Part shown: in pieces, positions 54,850-64,000 of the stretch
How positions within the stretch are numbered: the first letter of the stretch is position 1
Layout of the letters: each line of letters opens with the position of its first letter
NCBI RefSeq assembly: GCF_022539315.1
Contig: NC_066337.1
Span: 3,553,234 to 3,617,233 of the forward strand
DNA length: 64,000 nt
Direction: 5' to 3'
DNA from: Serinus canaria
Lineage: Eukaryota > Chordata > Aves > Passeriformes > Fringillidae
Made by a program: the position numbers and the translations under genes
Notes under the pieces: model-generated
The model's input: only the letters and a program-made list of their open reading frames with translations
Database searches by the model: none
Told to the model about the DNA's origin: nothing

Positions 54850-57126
54850 AGCTCAGGAGGAGATTTTAGGGGCAGCAACTTCTCCCTCTTAGAACAGACC
54901 CCTGCCGAAGGCCCCACCTCACACAGCCTGCAGGGATGGGTACAAACCAGCTCCTCCAACCTCTGCAGGGCTCTTCCCTGATCCTCCCAGAGCTTCACAC
55001 AACCACAGTGACTGTTTTGCTGTCAGCTTCTCCTCACAGGGGTTTATTTCATGAAGCAGAGGGAATGAACATCCCTTGGAGGAATTGGTGGAAGTTTGGA
55101 GGCCACAGGAAGATTTTCATATTGCCAATAAGCTTGAAAAAGCACAGGCAGCAGAGAGATGTGGTTAGCAGTTAAAAACAGCAATTTGATATTCAAAAAT
55201 GGTATTTTGCTGTAGTTCTTGATTTAGGCAGAGCTGGACTCCCTTTCATAAAGCACACGGGCTTCCCCTGTAGTGGCACTGAATTATTTCCCTCCTAACA
55301 ATGATGTATCACACTGGAGATATGGCTTTATACAGCAAAACATTTCAAACAAAACCAGCAGTACAAATTAACCATTCCTCAACATTTCATATTAATATAA
55401 TTTAATGCCTGGAGATTTCTGGCTTCCACAGCAGCTTACTCTTCAGTTGACCTGCAGGGCTGACATCACAATAAAAATAATTAATATTAGCTGTGCTATA
55501 AATACCCACTCTTTTCTACTACAGCGTGCATATTATGTGTGACAACCATGGCTTTTCCAAACTTTAAAATCCTGTTTTACAGGCCTCTGTTCCAGCATAA
55601 TATCCTCATAAACCACAATAGCAGTGCAGCAGAGAGAGGACTAAATTAAAAATTAATGGGCCCTGCCAGTGCTGAGCTTTCTCAGAGCCAGGAAAAAGCA
55701 GAAGGAGAAAGTCCTCCCTCGGTGTGAGAGTCCTGTAAAAAACCAACAAACCTGCCTTCCCCTGGCCTGGGTTTTCCACCTCCTGCCATGGTTATTTACC
55801 TGTGAAAAGGAGGAATATCTGCTGCAGAAGGAAATCAAGGGCTGCATTGACACAGGCCTTGTTGGGAGCAGCCACAGGAGCTCTGACACCTGGGGATGCC
55901 TACAAATAAAACAGCCCAAAAGCTCTGAAGACACCTGGGGTTTAGGAGTTTGCACTCTCTCTCTCTCTCCCACTTTCCCTTCCCCAGAGAACTCAGCATG
56001 AAACGAGAGGATCTTCTAGTGAGGAAGTGGAATCACCCTCAAACAGGCTGAAAAAAATGGAATAAGAAACACCAGAGTGCCCTTAGCCATTAAAATGGAG
56101 ATGCCAGCTCAAAAATCCTTGAGCAATGCTCTGTGCCTCCCTAAATGATTGCTGCAGTTTCCTTGGGAAGAAATGTCCTTTTCCCTTCTGCCCTCCACTT
56201 CAGTGCACTCCTAGCAAGCACCCATTTATTTTTATTTTACTGGATGTTGCACTTTCTATAGAAAGCCTACAAATACAGCAGAGTTTATATCAGATTTCCT
56301 GTGGACTGCAAAAGCCTTTGCTGGTGCTTTTTTTGTTGTTATGGTGCCCCATAAAGCCACACAACTCCAAACAGAGCAAAACCAACAGATTAAAAGCAGT
56401 TTATTGAATCAAAAGAGATTTGTTGGATATCAAGGGAAGCCAGCTCTCTGTCAATACTTTTGACCTGGAATGACAAAATGAGGTTTCAGGTACTCAAACA
56501 AGGCTTAACCCTTTTTAAGACAGCAGAGAAACTGTTCAGCCAACCCACACCAAATTTCCCATCGAGTGCCTCATTTTTCAGGGCCCCTTAAATGGAGTCA
56601 GCGTTCAGAAAGAGAATTTTTCAACACTTCCAGGAGCTCTGCAGGCACTGAGCGCTTCCACTGGGCAGGAAAGAGCTCAGGGAGGAACCCGTGGCCCCAA
56701 GGTTTCAGCTCCAAGAGGTGCAGAAACCTCTGCTTTGCATTGCAAACCTGCCCACGGCGTGGAAAACGCCATCACCAAGGCAACCACTGCCAGCAGGGAT
56801 GTGCTGGTGCCCAAGGATGAGGCTCAGCAACATGTGAACATGATTACTCAGAGGCACCCACAGCTTGTGCCCTTTGGAGGAGCTGCTGGAGCCGGGGGTT
56901 TCCATGGGAACGTGTGGAACAGCTCAGAGGGAGCTTCCTCCCAGCTGTTTCACTTCCCAGGGTGCACAAAAAGAAATCCAGCTGTGGTTTTGTCTCCTTT
57001 CTCAAGTGCAGCAGCTGGACAGCGAGCAGTGAGGCTGGAGGGGTGGGGGAAAAGCATTTCCACACTGCCAGGGGTTCATCCTGGGGGAAAGCAGCAGAGC
57101 TCTGCTCCCACAACAGCCTGCTGCTC
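54850..57126. other. Gene-free stretch
   Basis: No gene is recognised. It includes an X-box-like site at 56771-56784 and a short exon-like minus-strand frame (about 54890-54998, with LWEDQGRALQRLEELV). Confidence 0.35.
56771..56784. promoter_or_regulatory. RFX X-box-like motif
   Basis: ATCACCAAGGCAAC fits the relaxed X-box RTNRCC-N2-RGYAAC. It is weaker than the site at 53342, and no promoter context is visible. Confidence 0.25.
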
Positions 57127-57542
57127 TGTTGTGTTTGTGCTGCCCCCAGACGAAGGAGGGAATGATGAATCTGACTCCATGTTCTCAGAAGGTTCATTTA
57201 TTGTTTTATAATACTATATTATATTAAAGAATGCTGTACTAAACTATACTGGAGAATACAGAAAGGATACAGACAGAAGGCTGAAAAAATAATAATGAAA
57301 ACTCGTGATTCCTTCCAGAGCCTGACACAGCTTGGCCCTGACTGGCCAAAGAGTGAAAACAATTCACAGAAAACCAATGGAACAATCACCTGTGGGTGAA
57401 CAATCTCCAACCCCATTCCACATGAGCAAAACAGAGGAGAAGCAAATGAGATAAGAATTGTTTTCCTTTTTCTCTGAGGCTTCTCAGCTTCCCAGGAGAA
57501 AAGCCCTGGGCAAAGGGATTTTCAGAGAATGTGAATGCCACA
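57127..57542 (-). mobile_element. Solo LTR (family C, about 416 bp)
   Basis: On the minus strand it begins TGTGGCATTCACATTCTC and ends near CACAAACACAACA. It is related in layout to family B (a 'ggagtcagattcat' region near the 3' end, AT-rich end, 'gaagctgagaagcctcag' near the 5' end) but is clearly distinct. 'gctct' occurs on both sides (57123-57127 and 57543-57547), but a clean 6-bp duplication is not seen, so the left end is uncertain by a few bases. Confidence 0.8.
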
Positions 57543-57624
57543 GCTCTCTGCTTGTTTGTGGGCAGCTGTTCCTTTTAAAGATGTTATTGCTCTATCAGCT
57601 CAGAAAAAATGCAGCATTTTCTGC

Positions 57625-57812
57625 TTTATTTCCTGTCAAACTCTGAATTTCTGTGAATTATATTCCTCCCATCTGCCACAACCCACCTGACACAGTCGAG
57701 ACACCTCGATCAAAAGCCCTGGAAATGATCAGAGCCTGTGGAGACACCCAATTCTGTACCACCAAACTAAGGCAAGGCTCAGACCCTTCAATATTATCAA
57801 AGCAGTTCTAGA
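57625..57812. repeat. Copy 1 of a roughly 185-bp direct duplication
   Basis: The segment contains TGAATTTCTGTGAATTATAT and ATCAGAGCCTGTGGAGACAC. It recurs at 62540-62712 in the same orientation with scattered substitutions and small indels. No LTR or transposon ends are seen. Confidence 0.8.
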
Positions 57813-60080
57813 GAGCTCTGAGCCCTTCCAGCAGCTGAGTTGCACAGAATGTTGTCCATAAGCTGATATAAAAGCACTGAGCACTTGTCAGCCTGTCAGA
57901 GGCACTTGAGCCTGAGAATGGATCCTTTCCTGGCTAAAAGCTGGGAGGTTTGAGTGTTTCCCAGTCCTAGGAGGAAGTTTGGAGCACACAGGTCACATCA
58001 TCTCAGCAAACAGCTTTAAACCACAGTGATTTATAGCATGGATTGGCACAGAGATCACTGTGGGAGGAGTTTGTGCATCATTTGAGAAGGGGAAAGCAGG
58101 GATTTGCCTTCTCAGCAGGCCCTCAGCTCCTAAACCAAACCTTACAGCCAGACACCTCCAGCCAGGACTCATCTAAGGCATTATTATTGATTTTATTATT
58201 TATATTTACATTTAATTTATATTTATATTTATATTTATATTTATATTTATATTTATATTTATATTTATATTTATATTTATATTTATATTTATATTTATAT
58301 TTATATTTATATTTATATTTAGTTATAGTTATATCATTATCGATTTTCTCCCAGGATTTTCTGGGAGAACCATGTCTCTGTCTGTTCAGAGGCTCTGTAA
58401 TTCTTACCAGCCTGGACAGGGATCATCCATTCCACCCCAAACACACTGAAAATTGAATCATCCCAGCAAAAAAGAAGCCATGAGAAGGAGCCTCCCCTGC
58501 TGTGCAAGGCAGGGACAGCCACAGAGCTTGGGCTGATTTTTCCCTGGGACAATCCCGTGAGTTTTAGGTCACCCACACCTCAGAGCCAGCATGGAAGAAA
58601 CCCTTCAAGGTCCAAGGAGCACATCAGGCAGCTCTGGTGAGAAGCTCAGATGCTGACAAGGGAGCCAGGAGCCCTTGTTCTGGCTATTTATAGGAATTCC
58701 AGCCGAGCAGAAAGGATGGAGGGCTGGGCTGGCTCTGCTCCCTTCCAGGATGTGCTGTCCTGCTTATCAGACCATGAAATGCTGAGCAGAAGGAAAGGCA
58801 GGTTTGTGGGAATAATAATGAAGGTGGAGCAGCTGCAGGGTTTTGTTCATGCCTGGAAACTCCTTGTGGCCACTCGACCGAGCTAACGAGGAGACTGACT
58901 GACAGGGCTTGTTCTTGGGGACCTTCTGGGAGAAGGGGCTTCAGGGTTTTCAGGTGCTTCACTCTCTACCCCAGTAATTATCCATCAATTAATTCTTTCA
59001 GATCCAAAATTAATATATTCAAGGCCCCAAATAGGAATTTTAAGTGTTCCAGCAGAGCAGAAAATGGACATTCCTTCAAAACCAGTGAAATCCTCACTTT
59101 TTTTTCCTCTCTCTTGTTGTTGAGATCCTCCAGCAGAGGCCATGTGAAAATCACTGCACAAATCTGAAGCCACACAGAGAAAAGTCCTCCAACCCTTCTG
59201 TGACATTCACACATAATTATTGCAGGCTCTGTTCATACAAAGCTGTCTATCCCTTCATGTTACTTCCAGAAAATTGTAATTCTCTTGTAGCCTTAACCAC
59301 AAATTAATTTCAATTACGGAAGGGCCATGTTAACACAGAGGAATGCAATTTCTGTCTGGTTTCATCTCGTGCAAATCCTTGTAAGAATTTATCTGTCATG
59401 AGCTGAGGTCAGGAGAAGGGATGGGAACTATCACAGCACATTACAGTTCCATAAAACGAGACAAAAAAGGAGCTGGAAGACAAAGAAGCCAAGCAGGAAA
59501 ACAGACACTGCAAATTATGGGCTGTTTGTACAATGCAATTAAAGTGCAGCAGGAAGGCAGCGCTGGGGACTCCTGCTCACTTGTGGAGTGATTGCTTTAT
59601 TCCAGCTAGAGAGAAATTTCCTTTTGGCCTCTCCACCCACCTCAGGCACAGGGACAGTGCCAGCCTGGCATCAGAGCCTGTTCAGAGCCCTGGGGTCCCA
59701 GCCAGCTTCCCAGCAATCCTGTGGGCAGAGCTGCAGAGGGCATGGCCAGGATGCAATAGCTCAGGTTTGTTCCTCTGTGAGGCACCAGCACCTCCAGGAT
59801 TGAATTTCCACTGAGTTCACCTCAGTGGGAGCAGCCCCATCTCATCCCACGTGCTCCCTCAACAATATAAATAAAATTATTCCTGCATGACATTGCCTGG
59901 GCCATTTTCTTCCCCTCAGCAGCCAGCTCAGAGTTACCAGCAGTGCCTGCCAGACCTGCCCCATCCCCACCTTCTCCCAGGGATGCTCTGCTGGATGCCC
60001 TCAGAGCCCTTAGCACTTTAATTCTTATGTTTTTCAAATCCTGTATTGCATTAGTGCCTGACTCTAAACTCCACATAAAG
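57813..60080. other. Gene-free stretch with ATTTAT tract
   Basis: Apart from the hexamer tract at 58215-58321, I see no gene, RNA gene or mobile element. Confidence 0.4.
58215..58321. repeat. (ATTTAT)n microsatellite, about 18 pure copies
   Basis: There are 107 bp of uninterrupted ATTTAT hexamers, with degenerate AT-rich sequence just before. The LY-dipeptide open frame through it is a by-product. Confidence 0.97.
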
Positions 60081-60362
60081 TGTGTATATATAATTATTTT
60101 TATATATGTATATTTAACTATGTTTATATATGTATGTATATATATATATGTATATATGTACTATATATAGTGTGTACATATATACTATTTTTATATATTA
60201 TATATATTTCTATATCTCTATATATCTCTATATCTCTCTATAAAATATATATTAACATATAAATATAAATATATATATAAATATATATATAAATATATAT
60301 ATGTATATATAAAACTAGATAGATTGATATGTATTATGTATATATATATATATATATATATT
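60081..60362. repeat. AT-rich low-complexity tract
   Basis: There are about 280 bp of TA and TATATG/TATAA-type repeats, ending in an uninterrupted TA run near 60340-60360. It is capable of extensive hairpin formation. Confidence 0.95.
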
Positions 60363-60801
60363 AAACTCTTCACGTTTTGGTCAGACAAAACAATTCCTCT
60401 TGGCTTGGAACCCAAGGACACCCAATTTCCTCAGGTCCCCAAAAGTATAAACAAAAGTGAATTGAAAGGGGAGAAAATTGGAGGTAAATTACTGCATTAC
60501 CTGAAGCTGTAATTGAAGAATTAACCCCTGGTATGCAAATAGACCAAACTTATAATTGTGTGAAAAACTCGTGGCCATCATCCAGCTTGAGTGCAGCCTC
60601 TGCAAGGTGCACTGCCCAGGTTGTACTGTCAGGACCCAGGGAATCCCTCTGGCTGCCCTGGAGGGCTCGAGATCCTGCCCAGGGGGCTCAGAGACCCTGG
60701 CACAGAGCCCACAACCCCTGTGCCTGTGATCCTGACCCATGGAAAAACAATTACCAACCTTATATGAAGAATTACAAGTCAAGAGAGTTTAAGTAGAATT
60801 T

Positions 60802-61240
60802 TGTCACGGGGTGCAAAATAGATTTTTGGGGTTTTTAGAATGGGGGTTCAGGAGACAAGATGGAGGAATCTGGCTGTGTCCAGTCTTTCTCCTTCTTCTT
60901 CTTGGCCTCCATTTTCTGGGTGATGTTGGCACTTTTGGATTGGTTTAGAGCAGGAGCTCACTGTCTAACAGAGGTGATGGGGATTGGGAAGTTATGGTAA
61001 ATAATGTACACAGAGTTTTTAGTATAAAAGATAACACCAGAGTTCCTCTGTCTGACCAGCAGAAGTCCTGAGAGTGACCTGTGGAAGGCCTTTAATAAAT
61101 ACCCATTTTATTCCCTTAACCTTGTCCAGCCTGTGTTGCAGGCAGCCCCTCCAATCCCTGCTGTCCCGGCGTGTTCCAGGCAGGAATTCCTGCAGCGTTC
61201 CTGGCAGGCTGGCCCGGCTGGGCAGCTCTCCAGGTAAAAG
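60802..61240 (+). mobile_element. Solo LTR or LTR fragment, right end uncertain
   Basis: It starts TGTCACGGGGTGCAAAATAG. It has a TATA box (AGTATAAAAGAT, TATAAAA at 61023-61029) and AATAAA at 61094-61099, the order expected of an LTR. It ends somewhere near 61180-61240, after a CCCGGCGTGTTCCAGG region. I could not find a matching target duplication, so the right end is approximate. Confidence 0.6.
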
Positions 61241-63744
61241 CTGCACAAATCCCGTTAGCTCCTGACCTCTGATTTCAGCACCACTGACAGCTCCTGCTAC
61301 AACAACAACTCCTTTTCCCGTCTTTTTTAAGGACCAAAAGTAGATAAATCAGCCCAGAAACCTTCCTGCTTTAAATGGCTCTTGCAGATAGCAAAACAAG
61401 ATGTGGAGCCCGAGATTCACGAGTTCACTGGCAAAATTAAAGCACATGAAAGCACAAATCCCTCCCCAAAAACACCCTCAGAGCTGCAGCAGGGCACATT
61501 CACTCTTTCTTCTTCCAGCCCCATCAGCATTCAGCTCCCAGGTGTAAAAACTGCTGCTCCCCAGTGGCAAATCCACGCTGATAATTAAAAATTGGGGTGT
61601 TCCAGGTGAAATACACACAAAGGCTTAAATGCAGGCGGCCCTGATGAAAGCACAAAATAAAAGTGGTGTTCAGTCATCCCCACACATCCCCATAAACCTT
61701 GGGATCAGCCCCTAGCCAGGTCAGGTGGCAACTCCCACTAATTCCCAGGACTGCTCCAGTTGAGGCAAGGCACAGCTCAGGATTGTGGACAATTGATTTA
61801 TTTTATAAACAGGATCAATATCTTTTACAAACAGGGAGAACTGCAATTTTCCCAGGGTGGAAAACCCCCTTTATGCTCAGCCAGTGCTTTCCCCTCAGAC
61901 ACAGCTGCAGCATCAGCTTTAGGACAGAGGAATTCTCCTTTTCCAGAGGATCCTCATTTTCCTGCCCAGGATCTCGCTGTGCTTCAGGAATGTGATGGAC
62001 CTGGCACCTCTGGGAGCACTCAGGGCTAATTTCAGCTAAGGAAGCCAATTGCTGCAAAGTGCAGCAGAGGCTGGAGCTAAGTCAGGGCTGATGCAAATCA
62101 TTCCCTAAAGGAGTTTGTTTCTCTCACCAGACAGGGAAAATTGGCATTTGTAAATAGCCACCCTCAGATTCCTGATTTAAATGAAGCCTGGGAGCGCTGG
62201 GGAAAAACCACCTCTCACCCTCTGCACTTAATTCAGCATTTTAGGTGACAAGTGGTGATAAATTCACAGAGTCTCAATGGCAGAGTGGGGAATATCAGTC
62301 TGCTTCATTTTTTTATGTCCCCATCAAGTAACAAGCAGCAAACTCCTCCATTTCGAGAGAAACTGATGGATCCATCTTCACTCTCTGCCTCTTATTCTAC
62401 CAGGGATCATTCCTCCCTTGAGGTGCTTTCACTGCCAGCCCAACTCTCCAAGTTTCTCCTTTTCTCAGGAAAAAACAGATGAGTTTATTCAGGCTGTGAT
62501 TTCCTTCTGCAGCAGGAGGACACTCAGTGCATGTTCTGCTGTATTTTATGCCAAACACTGAATTTCTGTGAATTATATTCCTCCCATCTGCCACAACACG
62601 CCTGACACAGTTGAGGCACCTCAATCAAATTATCAGAGCCTGTGGAGACACCAAATTATGAATCACCAAACTAAGGCAAGGCTCAAATTCTTCAATATTA
62701 TCAAAGCAGCACAAAAGAAATCAGACACCCAACAGATAAATGTGTACAAACCCAAATTGTGCCTACACAACATGGATTTATCAGGCAAAATTCCTCTCTT
62801 CCCAGCTGACCACAGAATTTAGAAGTCTTGGAAACAGCCTGGAGGTAAATAACCTGGGCTTCCCTTCAGGAGGGCTGGCTGTGGTCAGGATCTTTACAGG
62901 CAGAACAAACCCCAGCTCTCTAAAGGATAACTAAAGCCTCTTCCAAGGATCTACAAACAAAGAGACTTCCCCTTATCCTCAGTCAGAGGAGAAATAAAAG
63001 CCAACAATCACTTTAAATGCCTTTTTACACACCTAACTTCAGCTGGCTGGGATTTTCCCACCTGGAAAGCACTTTGTAACTCACACAAAACCAACCTCTT
63101 CATTCTCATTCCTGGCAAGCCCAATCCCCCTCACTCTCATCTCAATGAGCCTCCCCGGAGCTCTTCAACATTCTTATTATCCATCCCGGGGGTTGTGGCA
63201 CTCCCAGCACCACAAAGGCAGCCCAGAACTCAATTTCTACTCACAGATGAACAAAATTTACTCTGCATTTACTCAAACCACGGCTGCTTTAGGTAGGGAG
63301 CCTCCACAATTATGTGTGTTTACTTCTCAGCTGCCCTGAAGGAGAAAAAGTTGGTCTGCACCTGTAATCCTGCCCTTCACAAGGCAATTAAAACCTGTCA
63401 ATAAATGCCACACTCGTGGGCAACGTCCATCTCAGGCAGGCAGTTCCAGCCACAGCTGCTGCCCTGAAATAGGAACAGATTGTTCTCCACTGTTCCTTGG
63501 AGGACTCCAACCAAAATCTGGTTTCTAAAATCAAATCCCTAAGTTCTGAGTCTTAAGGGGCATTTGAAAGGTCAAGAAAAAAATAATAATTAAAGGTGAA
63601 ATCATGTTCTGAGCCTTCTGAAAGTGTCCTTTGTGTGTTTCCCTTCCCAGGAGGAGCTTCCACAGCTGTGTGAGTCCCAAATATTGAATATTCCCATGTG
63701 AAAGGGGATTCTGGGGTACCAAGTGTTTTGAAATTATTGAAGGA
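61241..63744. other. Gene-free stretch
   Basis: I recognise no gene. It includes copy 2 of the direct duplication (62540-62712). Confidence 0.4.
62540..62712. repeat. Copy 2 of the roughly 185-bp direct duplication
   Basis: It matches 57625-57812 in the same orientation, 4.9 kb away. It lacks a short piece (around 'aagccctggaaatg' in copy 1) and has other substitutions, so the duplication is not recent or both derive from an older dispersed repeat. Confidence 0.8.
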
Positions 63745-64000
63745 GAGCAAAAGAAATTGCACAAGGAGAGCAATCCTTGGAGCCAGCCACGAGGAGACAA
63801 ATCCTTGGAGCCAGCCACGAGGAGACAAATCCTTGGAGAATCCATGAGGAGAGAAATCCTTGGAGAACACACAAGGAGAGCAATCCTTGGAGAACCCATG
63901 AGGAGAGCAATCCTTGGAGATCCCACAAGGAGAGAAATCCTTGGAGAACCCATGAGGAGAGCAATCCTTGGAGATCCCACAAGGAGAGCAATCCTTGGAG
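63745..64000. repeat. 27/28-bp minisatellite, runs off the right edge
   Basis: There are about nine copies built on AATCCTTGGAG plus a variable half (CCAGCCACGAGGAGACA, AACCCATGAGGAGAG or ATCCCACAAGGAGAG). The first two full copies are 28 bp and later ones 27 bp (9 codons), so minus-strand frames stay open as SPRIALLMG-type repeats. The array is cut by the window end. Confidence 0.95.

Noticed and set aside
55669..56001. A 110-codon plus-strand frame as a gene
   Set aside because: No domain, no clear start context, and an equally long frame on the opposite strand. Nothing supports coding.
58043..58456. A 137-codon frame rich in LY dipeptides
   Set aside because: It is the translation of the ATTTAT hexamer tract, with chance open ends.

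Overview
The window looks like bird genomic DNA, most likely from a songbird. This is inferred from solo retroviral LTRs that I recognise as passerine-type, from a betaretrovirus-like (ERVK) provirus, from many short minisatellites, and from the absence of mammalian Alu/L1-type repeats. I recognise no host protein-coding gene. No database search was possible, so family names are from memory and kept general.

Left half (1-33087): a satellite array with a 75-bp monomer, about 27 kb and roughly 355 monomers once insertions are subtracted. It enters from beyond the left edge and stops abruptly at about 33087. Because 75 is divisible by 3 and the consensus lacks stops in four of six frames, it produces many overlapping long open frames on both strands. 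I read these as by-products, not genes. The array has higher-order structure: monomer subtypes, a roughly 32-monomer (about 2.4 kb) super-repeat at the left, and later block duplications, one nearly identical over about 435 bp. Two retroviral insertions interrupt it: a 1.27-kb solo LTR (2406-3671) and a 4,986-bp provirus (23687-28672).

The provirus has paired 409-bp LTRs, a tRNA-Lys-type primer binding site, a gag reduced to its nucleocapsid end, a dUTPase-like/protease frame, an uninterrupted pol of about 905 codons (RT, RNase H and integrase motifs present) and only a stub of env. Its reading frames are linked by two -1 frameshift heptamers in the correct register, laid out as in mouse mammary tumour virus. 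The deletion that removed most of gag leaves an ATG inside the primer binding site in frame with the nucleocapsid remnant.

Right half (33088-64000): gene-poor interspersed DNA holding at least ten solo LTRs from five or six families, most with perfect or one-mismatch target duplications of 4, 5 or 6 bp. It also holds a pure 49-copy CCTT tract, an ATTTAT tract, an AT-rich tract, and minisatellites with units of 9-14, 11, 27/28, 33, 49 and 54 bp. Possible host signals are weak: two RFX X-box-like sites (53342, 56771), exon-like open segments near 53.7-55.0 kb on the minus strand, and a 376-codon open frame at 52286-53416.
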